Source: Cupriavidus metallidurans CH34 (GTDB lineage Bacteria; Pseudomonadota; Gammaproteobacteria; Burkholderiales; Burkholderiaceae). From it: a DNA stretch of 64,000 nt. The notes below the pieces were generated by a model. It was not told the origin of the DNA, did not search any database, and saw nothing but the letters and a program-made list of their open reading frames with translations. Every line of letters starts with the position of its first letter. The stretch's first letter is position 1. Below, piece by piece: positions 1 to 7,369 of the stretch. The stretch spans positions 3,658,001 through 3,722,000 of the forward strand of contig NC_007973.1 of assembly GCF_000196015.1 (NCBI RefSeq), in the 5' to 3' direction. The translations under genes and the position numbers were made by a program.

Positions 1-367
1 CCCAGGCGGCCAGCAGCGGCGGCGTGGCGGCGTCGCCCAGCACGGCGGCAATGGCTTCCAGCAGATACTTGCCGACGATCGGATAGTGAGCCGGCGTCAA
101 TCCGACCGCCACGTGCTTGTGGACGATGCGCTCGACCACGGGCGCAAGCACGTCGGCACGATCGATGTTGGCCGCATAGGCGAACACTGCCGAGGCCAGC
201 GATTGCTGCTGCGAGCCATTGGCCTGATTGCCCATGTTGAAAATGCGCTTCAGTTCGGGGCGCGCCGCGAACATCTCTCGGTAGAAATGTGTCGTGATCG
301 CAAGACCGTGCTCACGCAGCACGGGGACGCTGGCATCGATATAGGGGCGGGAAGCAGCGGACAACAT
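1..367 (-). CDS. hmp: Flavohaemoglobin (nitric oxide dioxygenase), N-terminal part
   Basis: Only the first 122 codons are in the window; the gene runs off the left edge. The visible protein is a globin domain: it starts MLSAASRPYIDASVPVL, continues with HFYREMFAARPELKRIFN, and holds the proximal haem histidine region (VERIVHKHVAVGLTPAHYP) near residue 85. In Hmp proteins this domain binds O2 and turns NO into nitrate, using electrons from a C-terminal FAD/NAD domain that would lie outside the window. The start has an AAGGAG ribosome site about 8 bases upstream. It lies directly downstream of nsrR with an NsrR-type dyad between them, which supports Hmp over other globins. A single-domain globin cannot be excluded because the C-terminus is not seen. 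Confidence 0.88.
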   Translation of the reverse strand, partial: MLSAASRPYIDASVPVLREHGLAITTHFYREMFAARPELKRIFNMGNQANGSQQQSLASAVFAYAANIDRADVLAPVVERIVHKHVAVGLTPAHYPIVGKYLLEAIAAVLGDAATPPLLAAW

Positions 368-385
368 CAGCAAAACTCCTTGAAT

Positions 386-404
386 CATGCATGTAAAATG
401 CATG
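386..404. promoter_or_regulatory. NsrR operator upstream of hmp
   Basis: A perfect dyad CATGCAT-n5-ATGCATG matches the core of the known NsrR consensus (ATGCATTTnAAATGCAT type). It lies 19 bases ahead of the hmp start codon, where bound NsrR would block transcription until NO damages its iron-sulfur cluster. Confidence 0.8.
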
Positions 405-460
405 TTTTTGCACACAATAAAGCCGGCAGACGACATGGGTCGGGGTGGCCCCCCGAATCC

Positions 461-913
461 TTATGCCACGTGCCGGCTCAGGAAATCTCGATGCAGGCTG
501 ATGATCGATTCGGCCGTGCGGCTACCTGACACATCGGCCAGGGTCACACCATCCAGCGCGCGATAGAACGCCTCTTCGGCGTCATCGAGTGCCCGTTTCA
601 AACGGCAATTGCCATTCAAGGCACATGGCGGATCGGCGCAGTCGATGATGGCCTTGCGGCCTTCGAGCTCGCGCAGGATCGCGCCAACGGACAGTTTCTC
701 CGCTCCCGGGCCGAGTTGCAGACCGCCGTGGCGCCCGCGCGTTGCCGAAATCCAGCCGAGCTTCGACAACCGCGCAGCCACCTTTACGAGGTGGTTATGC
801 GAGATATCGAATTGCTGGCCAACCTCGGCAATCGTGATTGGCCGGCTGCCGTCGCCGCGTGATACATACATCAGCAGGCGCAGCGCGTAGTCGGAGAATC
901 GGGTCAGTTGCAT
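461..913 (-). CDS. nsrR: Rrf2-family NO-sensing repressor NsrR
   Basis: A 150-residue Rrf2 regulator. It has an N-terminal winged helix (MQLTRFSDYALRLLMYVS, then a recognition region FDISHNHLVKVAARLSKLGW) and three cysteines, C92, C97 and C103, in a C-x4-C-x5-C arrangement that in NsrR holds an NO-sensitive Fe-S cluster. The start was placed at MQLTRFSDYAL because family members begin there; the frame stays open 13 codons further upstream. It is transcribed toward hmp, with 93 bases between them holding the hmp operator. A second dyad of the same geometry lies 22 bases ahead of its own start, suggesting autoregulation. Confidence 0.9.
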   Translation of the reverse strand: MQLTRFSDYALRLLMYVSRGDGSRPITIAEVGQQFDISHNHLVKVAARLSKLGWISATRGRHGGLQLGPGAEKLSVGAILRELEGRKAIIDCADPPCALNGNCRLKRALDDAEEAFYRALDGVTLADVSGSRTAESIISLHRDFLSRHVA

Positions 914-934
914 CGTGACTGGAATCATAGATAA

Positions 935-953
935 CGTGCATCGCCAATGCAAG
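935..953. promoter_or_regulatory. Probable NsrR site upstream of nsrR
   Basis: TGCAT-cgcca-ATGCA (937-951) has the same half-sites and 5-base spacing as the hmp operator at 386-404, with weaker outer bases. Its position just ahead of nsrR fits negative autoregulation. This is inferred from sequence likeness only. Confidence 0.5.
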
Positions 954-1106
954 ATTTTTGATGCAATGCAGCATTAGGCACAGCCGGATCTGCCTCAGCA
1001 CATTAAACAGTCATGCGGCGGCGGTTATACTTTCCGATCATATCCGCCGTGCTGCTTGCCTCGGCGCGGCTCTCTCCCGACATACAAGTCCAAGGCACTA
1101 TTCACG

Positions 1107-1571
1107 ATGCGCAGATTCGCCAGCCAGCCCGACACCCGACTCCCCAGCCAACGCCGCCGCGCGCGCGGCTTCACCCTGATCGAAATCATGGTGGTGATCG
1201 TGATCCTGGGGGTGCTCGCGGCCCTGGTGGTGCCGAAAATCATGAGCCGCCCCGATGAGGCACGCATCGTCGCGGCGCGTCAGGACATCTCGTCGGTCAT
1301 GCAGGCGCTGAAGCTTTACCGTCTCGACAACGGCCGCTACCCGACCACCGAACAGGGTCTGGCGGCGCTGGTGACCAAGCCGACCATCGAGCCCGTTCCC
1401 AACAACTGGAAGGGTGGTGGTTACCTGGAAAAGCTGCCGAAGGACCCGTGGGGTCACCCGTACCAGTACCTGAACCCCGGCGTACGCGGTGAGATCGACG
1501 TGTTCAGCTTCGGTGCCGATGGCCAGCCCGGCGGCACCGGCAACGACGCCGACATCGGCAACTGGGAATAA
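1107..1571 (+). CDS. gspG: Type II secretion major pseudopilin GspG
   Basis: A 154-residue protein with a basic leader ending in G21 and the prepilin peptidase motif [11 protein letters not shown]: cleavage before F22 with the conserved Glu at mature position 5. The C-terminal half carries the GspG signatures [11 protein letters not shown], a [11 protein letters not shown] stretch and the acidic GNDADIGNW tail that binds calcium in this family. It is the main subunit of the periplasmic pseudopilus that pushes folded substrates through the GspD secretin. The start at 1107 was chosen because it leaves a leader of normal length. It is the first gene of the gsp run; gspH follows after 16 bases. 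Confidence 0.95.
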   Translation: MRRFASQPDTRLPSQRRRARGFTLIEIMVVIVILGVLAALVVPKIMSRPDEARIVAARQDISSVMQALKLYRLDNGRYPTTEQGLAALVTKPTIEPVPNNWKGGGYLEKLPKDPWGHPYQYLNPGVRGEIDVFSFGADGQPGGTGNDADIGNWE

Positions 1572-1587
1572 GCGCCCTTTCTGATCC

Positions 1588-2112
1588 ATGCGCCCGGCGA
1601 CACCACGCGGCCTGACCGCATTCGCTCCTTGTCGCCGGACGTGCCGCCGGGTCCCCGGCTTCACCCTGCTCGAACTGCTGGTGGTCATGGTGATCGCCGG
1701 CATTGTTATCTCGCTGGTGGCCGTCAATGCTTCGCCCAACGAACGCGGGCGCGTGCTCGACGACGGCCAGCGCATCGCCCGCCTCTTCGAACTCGCCCAG
1801 GAAGACGCCCAGCTTGGCGCCCGCCCAATCGCCTGGGAGGGTGATGCCGGGGGCTGGCGCTTTCTCGAATCCACGCCGCAGGGCTGGGTGCCGATGCGGA
1901 CCGATATCTTCGCGCCTGGTCAATGGCGGGTACGCCTGGACGGCGCCGTCATTGCCGAAGGCGGGCGCCGCCTGGGTACCGGCCCGGTTCGACTGGTCTT
2001 TGGGCGCGAGCTGATCGACGAACCGCAGCGCCTGATCCTCACGAGCGGCGCCATTCGCGTCGATGTGACCGGCGATGGCAGCGGCCGCTACGTGGCCACG
2101 GTCCTGCAATGA
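1588..2112 (+). CDS. gspH: Type II secretion minor pseudopilin GspH
   Basis: A 174-residue protein with a prepilin cleavage motif, VPGFTLLELLVVMVIAG, with the cut predicted after G24. The body (FELAQEDAQLGARPIAWEGDAGGWRF, then a C-terminal beta-rich region ending SGRYVATVLQ) matches the GspH/FimT fold. GspH belongs to the pseudopilus tip. It ends in an ATGA overlap with gspI, so the two are probably translationally coupled. Confidence 0.9.
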   Translation: MRPATPRGLTAFAPCRRTCRRVPGFTLLELLVVMVIAGIVISLVAVNASPNERGRVLDDGQRIARLFELAQEDAQLGARPIAWEGDAGGWRFLESTPQGWVPMRTDIFAPGQWRVRLDGAVIAEGGRRLGTGPVRLVFGRELIDEPQRLILTSGAIRVDVTGDGSGRYVATVLQ

Positions 2113-2513
2113 GCGCGCCTCGCCTTCTTCAACATCGCCGCGAAGGCTTCACGCTGATCGAGGTACTGGTCGCGCTGACGATCCTCGCAGTGGCCCTGAC
2201 CGCCGCCATGCGGGCGATGGGTTCGATGACCGAGTCGAGCATATCGCTCCAGCAGCGCATGCTGGCTGAGTTCAGCGCCGAGAACCACCTCGCCACATTG
2301 CGACTTTCGAAGACCTGGCCCGAGCCCGGCACGCGTGGCTATGACTGCCCGCAGGGCGGCGCCACGCTCTGGTGCGAGGAGTCCGTCACGAGCACGCCGA
2401 ATCCCTCCTTCCGGCGCGTCGAGATCTCCGTCTTCCCTTCGGCCACCAACAAGTCCGTGCGGCTGGCCTGGCTCGTCACGCTGGTTCCGAATGAAACGCG
2501 CAATGTCCTCTGA
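2109..2513 (+). CDS. gspI: Type II secretion minor pseudopilin GspI
   Basis: A 134-residue protein with cleavage motif REGFTLIEVLVALTILAV (cut after G13) and the GspI features of a short helix, a paired-cysteine region (YDCPQGGATLWCEES) and an LVTLVP C-terminus. It forms the tip complex with GspJ and GspK. The ATG overlaps the gspH stop codon, which fixes the start. Confidence 0.9.
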   Translation: MSAPRLLQHRREGFTLIEVLVALTILAVALTAAMRAMGSMTESSISLQQRMLAEFSAENHLATLRLSKTWPEPGTRGYDCPQGGATLWCEESVTSTPNPSFRRVEISVFPSATNKSVRLAWLVTLVPNETRNVL

Positions 2514-3195
2514 CCGCGGCCGCGGCTTCACGCTGCTCGAGATGCTGGTGGCGATCACGCTGCTGGCCGTGATGGCCGTGATCGGATGGCGCGCGCTCGA
2601 TTCGATGACGCGCACCCGTGAACGTCTGGTCGATCACGACAAGCGGCTCGATACGCTCAAGGTGCTCTATGGCCAATTCCAGTCCGACTGCGAGCACCTG
2701 ACCCTGCCTGCGCTGCTGCAGGCCAGCCCGGTGGAACTCGCCCAGAATCAGATACTGATGGTGCGCGATCGACGCGATGCCGGCTCGCCGCCGGCCTGGC
2801 AGGTCGTGTCCTATCGCCTGGACGGCAACACGGTCGTCCGCGCGGCAAGCCGCCCGGCGATGTCGCGCAACGAGGTACAGAACGCCATTCAGTCGATGCG
2901 TCAGACGGCCGCCACGACAGGTGTCCAGCTGCGTCCGCTGCTGCCCGACGCCGAGCAGCTTTCCGCACGGGTCTGGGTGGAGCCGTCCGGTTGGCTGACG
3001 GACACCGGGCGCATTCGGGCCGCGCTGCAGCAAGGCAGCGCCGCGGCGGCAGTCGGCGCCAGCGATGCGCAGCCTGGCCTCGATCTTGTGGCGAAGACCG
3101 TGGCGATCCGTGCAGTCGAACTGACGGTCCTGGCCCGCATGGGCGACGGCGACGTACCCCGCCAGTTCCAGAAGATCTGCACGACGGGACTGTGA
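2491..3195 (+). CDS. gspJ: Type II secretion minor pseudopilin GspJ
   Basis: A 234-residue protein with prepilin motif RGFTLLEMLVAITLLAVMAVIGWRALDSM. The FTLLEMLVA/ITLLAVM leader followed by WRALDSMTRTRERL is typical of GspJ. The first ATG (2491) overlaps gspI by 23 bases; an in-frame ATG at 2503 is an alternative and would shorten the leader by four residues. It pairs with GspI and GspK at the pseudopilus tip. Confidence 0.88.
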   Translation: MKRAMSSDRGRGFTLLEMLVAITLLAVMAVIGWRALDSMTRTRERLVDHDKRLDTLKVLYGQFQSDCEHLTLPALLQASPVELAQNQILMVRDRRDAGSPPAWQVVSYRLDGNTVVRAASRPAMSRNEVQNAIQSMRQTAATTGVQLRPLLPDAEQLSARVWVEPSGWLTDTGRIRAALQQGSAAAAVGASDAQPGLDLVAKTVAIRAVELTVLARMGDGDVPRQFQKICTTGL

Positions 3196-3224
3196 CCGTG
3201 CGCCATCACCCCCCTCCCTCCTTC

Positions 3225-4208
3225 ATGCGATCCCGCCAGCGTGGCGCCGCTGTCGTCACGGCGCTGCTGATCGTGACGCTGGCCGTGGTGGTGGTCTCCG
3301 GCATGCTCTGGCGCCAGCAGGTGCAGATCCGCTCGATCGAGAATCAACGGCTGATGGCGCAGGCCCAGTGGATCGAGCGCGCCGCGGTGGACTGGGCACG
3401 CCTGATTCTGCGCGACGACCAGCGCCGCTCGAACGTCGACTACCTCGGCGAGCCGTGGTCGGTCCCGGTGGCCGAAACACGCCTGTCCGATTTTCTCGGC
3501 GCCGGGCTTCGCACCGATCAGGCCGGAGAAACGTCGTTCCTCTCCGGACGCATCCTGGATGCCCAGGCACGTTTCAACCTGACCAACCTCTATCAGTCGA
3601 CGTCCGGCGAATCCGGTCTCACGATCTCGATCGACCCCGCATCGATGCAGGCATTCGGACGCCTGCTTCAAACGCTCGGCATGAACGCTGCGCTGGCGGA
3701 GAGCACTGCGCAATATGTCCTGCGCGCAGCCAAGGGTGGATCGGGCGACGGGCAACCCGTGCCGAGGCCGCCAGACAGCGTGCAAAGCCTGCTGGCGATT
3801 CCGGGCTTCACCCCGGAGATGATCGACACGCTCGAACCGTTCGTGACGGTGCTGCCCGAACGCACCACGGTCAACGCCAATACCGCGGACGCGGAGGTGC
3901 TGGCCGCCGTGATCGACAAGCTGCCGCTGGACCGCGCGCGCGAGCTTGTCCGCCAGCGCGACCGCGCCTATTTCAACAACACTGGCGACATCACGACACA
4001 GTTGCAGACGATTGCACCAAAGGCGGTGATCACGGCCAACACGCTCGACGTGAGCTCGCGCTACTTCCTGATCTACGGTCTGGTGCGGCACGATCGGGCG
4101 CGCCGCCTCAAGGTATCGCTGGTCGAGCGCCAGAATGTGCAGGGCAGCGGCAATACGACCCGCGTCGTCTGGTCGCGCGATGCCGATGCCATGCCCCCGT
4201 CGAACTAA
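3225..4208 (+). CDS. gspK: Type II secretion minor pseudopilin GspK
   Basis: A 327-residue protein whose leader RQRGAAVVTALLIVTLAVVVV lacks the usual Glu at mature position 5, as is normal for GspK. The large periplasmic body has LSGRILDAQARFNLTNLY and a helix-hairpin-helix-like SAM region (AIPGFTPEMIDTLEPFVTVLPERTTVNANTADAEVL), both GspK hallmarks. It caps the pseudopilus. An in-frame GTG at 3198, three bases past the gspJ stop, would add nine residues; ATG 3225 gives the normal leader. Confidence 0.92.
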   Translation: MRSRQRGAAVVTALLIVTLAVVVVSGMLWRQQVQIRSIENQRLMAQAQWIERAAVDWARLILRDDQRRSNVDYLGEPWSVPVAETRLSDFLGAGLRTDQAGETSFLSGRILDAQARFNLTNLYQSTSGESGLTISIDPASMQAFGRLLQTLGMNAALAESTAQYVLRAAKGGSGDGQPVPRPPDSVQSLLAIPGFTPEMIDTLEPFVTVLPERTTVNANTADAEVLAAVIDKLPLDRARELVRQRDRAYFNNTGDITTQLQTIAPKAVITANTLDVSSRYFLIYGLVRHDRARRLKVSLVERQNVQGSGNTTRVVWSRDADAMPPSN

Positions 4209-4439
4209 CTGGCCGACGCGCATCAGGTTTTGTCCTGCGACAGCGTTAGATTCTGCCGCCTGCAAATTGGGATGGGACGCTATTGACGCGAGTTAGTCAC
4301 ACAGGCAAGGTATGCTGCTGCGCCGAACCTGGGCGGCTGTCTGCCGCTATTCCAGGCTATCCCCCGCAACGATTTGCGTCGCCCGGACGCCCCTGTCGGG
4401 CAACTCCCGCGCGACTTTTCCACTGATTACAGGGAAATT

Positions 4440-5969
4440 TTGAGTACCACCCTCTACGTCCGCCTGCCGCATCGGCCGCACGATCAGCCGCAACCGTGGC
4501 AGTTCGGCGCCATGCCATTTGCGCTGGTACGCACGCCCGTAGGGGATAAGAATCGCCGCCAGGCGGCCGAACAGGCACCCGAGCTGTTGCGCGAAGGCCA
4601 CGCCGTGCCGTCCGAGATGCCGCCGGCAGACCGCCTGGTGCTGATCGTGGCCGCCAGCGATGTCCTGCTGACGGCGGCCATGGTCCCGCCTCTGCCGCCA
4701 GTACGGATGCGCCTCGCGCTACCGAACCTCGTGGAGGACGTGCTGGCCACCGACGCCGCTCCATGCCATATCGCCCTGGGGCCGGCATTCGATGGCGCCG
4801 GTTCAGCACGTGGCCCGCGCCGCCGCTTGCTGATGGTGACCGACCGCGCCTGGATGCGCGCAGCGCTCGACCAGTTCGCAGAACACAAGCATCGCCGCCG
4901 CCATGTGGTGGCCGCCCAGCTTTGCCTGCCGCTCGCGGCCCCAGTCACGGCCCCCGAACCGGCGCCAGAGCCGGAACCGGCGCTGGCCACCGCGGATGGT
5001 CCCGTATCTCCGGCCCGCGCCGCTGCGCAGTCGGCGCCAACGGAAGTGGGCACGGTCGATACCAGTCCGGAACAACCCGCCACGCTGGTCGTGGAAGCCG
5101 CCACCTCCACACTCGCGCAATCAGCGCTGTTGCTCGACACCGCGGCACCTGCGCCGGGCGAACTGTCGCGCCTGTGGCAATTGACTGTGCGCACCGGCCC
5201 GTACGAGGGCTACGGTCTGCTGCTCGATGACCGTGCGCTGTCGACATGGCAGCTCCTGGCGCCGGCCGGTCAATGGCATGGCGACAACGCGGCCCTGGCG
5301 AACGCGCCAGTACCGGCGCTACAAGGCAAGCGTCCGCCGATGCACGCATCGCGTGCCTCCGAGACCTGGCGCATCTGGCTGGCTGGTATCGAGGAATGCC
5401 TGCAGCAGCCGCAGCTCGATCTGGCGCAGTTCGAATTCGCCCAAGGGCGCATGGACCGCTGGAACGTGCGCGCATGGCGCTGGCCGGCCCTGCTGGTCGT
5501 CGCGCTCCTGCTCGTGCAGATCGTCGGCATGAACGTGCAATGGCTGACGCTTCGCAAGGAAGCCAAGCGTCTGGAGGCGGCTCAGGTCGATCTGCTGCAC
5601 ACAGCATTTCCGAACGTGCCGCCGGTAGCCGAGCCCATTCTGCTGATGCGCCGCCAGGTGGAGCAATTGCGCACGGCCAGCGGTCGCAGCACACCCAACG
5701 ATTTCCTGCCGCTCGCCGACGGCTTTGCGCGCGCCGCGCGCGATCTGCCGCCCGATGCGCTGCTCCAGCTCGAATACCGCGCCGCGACGCTCTACGTGAC
5801 GCTCAAGCCCGGCACCAACACCTCCGCACTGCAGAACGCCGTGCGCCAGGCCGGTCTGCAGATGGATGAAGACAGAAGCCCGCCCGATGCGGCGAGCCGC
5901 AGCGGGGGCGCCCCGGCGCCGACCGGTTCGCACTGGACCGTGAAGGCGGAAGGCGGGACGGCATCATGA
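4440..5969 (+). CDS. gspL: Type II secretion inner-membrane protein GspL
   Basis: A 509-residue bitopic protein: an actin-like cytoplasmic domain (about 1-160), an Ala/Pro/Glu-rich linker (about 160-240), a second part of the cytoplasmic region, one membrane helix (RWPALLVVALLLVQIVGM, about 345-365) and a periplasmic ferredoxin-like domain. GspL links the GspE ATPase to GspM. No ATG fits the N-terminus. TTG at 4440 gives the family start STTLYVRLPHR and has an AGGGA ribosome site 4 bases upstream; a TTG at 4374 is possible but less likely. A 231-base gap from gspK may hold an internal promoter. It overlaps gspM by ATGA. Confidence 0.9.
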   Translation: MSTTLYVRLPHRPHDQPQPWQFGAMPFALVRTPVGDKNRRQAAEQAPELLREGHAVPSEMPPADRLVLIVAASDVLLTAAMVPPLPPVRMRLALPNLVEDVLATDAAPCHIALGPAFDGAGSARGPRRRLLMVTDRAWMRAALDQFAEHKHRRRHVVAAQLCLPLAAPVTAPEPAPEPEPALATADGPVSPARAAAQSAPTEVGTVDTSPEQPATLVVEAATSTLAQSALLLDTAAPAPGELSRLWQLTVRTGPYEGYGLLLDDRALSTWQLLAPAGQWHGDNAALANAPVPALQGKRPPMHASRASETWRIWLAGIEECLQQPQLDLAQFEFAQGRMDRWNVRAWRWPALLVVALLLVQIVGMNVQWLTLRKEAKRLEAAQVDLLHTAFPNVPPVAEPILLMRRQVEQLRTASGRSTPNDFLPLADGFARAARDLPPDALLQLEYRAATLYVTLKPGTNTSALQNAVRQAGLQMDEDRSPPDAASRSGGAPAPTGSHWTVKAEGGTAS

Positions 5970-6532
5970 GATCAGGCATGTCAACCAACATGGCCACGCG
6001 CCTCGCCCGCTTCAAGCCGCGCGTCCCCGATCGGTGGCGCGAGCAGGTCGACGTATTCTGGACCGCACGCAATCCGCGCGAACAGGCCATCCTCGGCGGT
6101 GGCGCGGTGGTGCTTGTGCTGGTCTTTGGCTACCTGCTGCTGTGGGAGCCGGCCTCCGTCGAGGGAGCGCGGCTGATGCGCAACCTGCCGGTGCTGCGTG
6201 CGGATCTGGCCGAGATGGAAACATTGGCGCAGGAAGCACGCGGCCTGTCGGCCAATCGCGCCCCGTCACTGCGTGGCGACGCGCTGACCCAGGCGCTGCA
6301 GGACAGCCTGGTGCAGCACGGCCTGAAGGCCACGCGCCTGATGACGACCGGCGACAACGCCGTCCAGATTCAGTTGGACAAGGTGCCGTTCGGGTCCGTG
6401 GCCGGTTGGCTGCAGGACGTGCGGCTACAGCAACGACTGAAGGTCACTGATACACGTATCAGCTATGTGGGCGCCACGGCGTTGGTCAACATGACCGCGA
6501 CGCTGCAGGGCCCCGGCACCGGCGGCCGGTGA
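5966..6532 (+). CDS. gspM: Type II secretion inner-membrane protein GspM
   Basis: A 188-residue protein with one membrane helix (GGAVVLVLVFGYLLLWEPA, about 43-62) right after the WTARNPREQAILGGG lead-in typical of GspM, then a periplasmic ferredoxin-like domain (ALQDSLVQHGLKATRLMTTGDNAVQI). GspM stabilises GspL in the inner-membrane platform. It starts inside the gspL stop codon (ATGA) and touches gspN at its end. Confidence 0.9.
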   Translation: MRSGMSTNMATRLARFKPRVPDRWREQVDVFWTARNPREQAILGGGAVVLVLVFGYLLLWEPASVEGARLMRNLPVLRADLAEMETLAQEARGLSANRAPSLRGDALTQALQDSLVQHGLKATRLMTTGDNAVQIQLDKVPFGSVAGWLQDVRLQQRLKVTDTRISYVGATALVNMTATLQGPGTGGR

Positions 6533-7338
6533 TGGCGCGGCTCGAAGCCCTGCGTCTCCCGCGACAGCGCATCCGCGCGTCGCGCGGCTGGCGGCGCGTG
6601 CGCTGGACGTTGCTTTGCATCGCCACTGTCGGCGTCACCGTACTGGTATCGATGCCGGCCACGTGGCTGGCCGAACGCATCGCCGGCGAGACGCAACGCC
6701 GGGTGCTGCTGGCCGACGCGGCAGGCACGATATGGCACGGCAGCGCCACGCTGGCGCTGTCAGCGGGCACGGGCAGCCAGACCGCCACGGTACTGCCGGG
6801 GCGGCTGACCTGGGACGTGGCGTTCTGGCCATTGCTCACGGGCACGGCCCGCGTGACCGTCTCGCACAGCGAGGCGATGAGCACGCCGACGACGGTAGCC
6901 GTCACGCCGTCGGGCTGGACCGTGACGCCGGGCAGCATCCGCCTGCCGGCGTCACTGCTAGAGGGCGTCGGTGCGCCTTTCAATACGCTGCGCCCCGACG
7001 GCATGATGCGTATCGACTGGTCGGCGCTGCAAGGCAAGTTCGCCGGCAACCAGAAGTACGGGCACCTGTCGATGCAACTCGAGCAGATGTCCGCCGCAGT
7101 AAGCCGGTTGCGCCCGTTGGGCAGCTACCGCGCCGAGGTCGAGCTGACCGGCGCGGACGGCACGCTGCAACTGAAAACCACGGCCGGGCCGCTGTACCTG
7201 GAGGGCAGCGGCACGATCGGCCGGCAGGCGCGCTTCGATGGCACGGCACGTACCGACCCCGAAGCGGCCACCCAGCTGGCAGGCCTGATGAGCCTGCTGG
7301 GACGACATGAGAACAATGTGACCAGGCTGCGCTACTGA
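6532..7338 (+). CDS. gspN: Type II secretion protein GspN
   Basis: A 268-residue protein with an N-terminal membrane helix (WTLLCIATVGVTVLVSMPATWLAERI) and a beta-rich periplasmic domain with the GspN motifs GTIWHGSATLAL and PGRLTWDVAFWPLL. GspN is an accessory part found in some type II systems. The ATG shares one base with the gspM stop (TGATG); a GTG three bases earlier is the alternative start. Confidence 0.87.
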   Translation: MARLEALRLPRQRIRASRGWRRVRWTLLCIATVGVTVLVSMPATWLAERIAGETQRRVLLADAAGTIWHGSATLALSAGTGSQTATVLPGRLTWDVAFWPLLTGTARVTVSHSEAMSTPTTVAVTPSGWTVTPGSIRLPASLLEGVGAPFNTLRPDGMMRIDWSALQGKFAGNQKYGHLSMQLEQMSAAVSRLRPLGSYRAEVELTGADGTLQLKTTAGPLYLEGSGTIGRQARFDGTARTDPEAATQLAGLMSLLGRHENNVTRLRY

Positions 7339-7369
7339 GGACCCGTCCTCGGCAGCCCGCCTTGAATCG

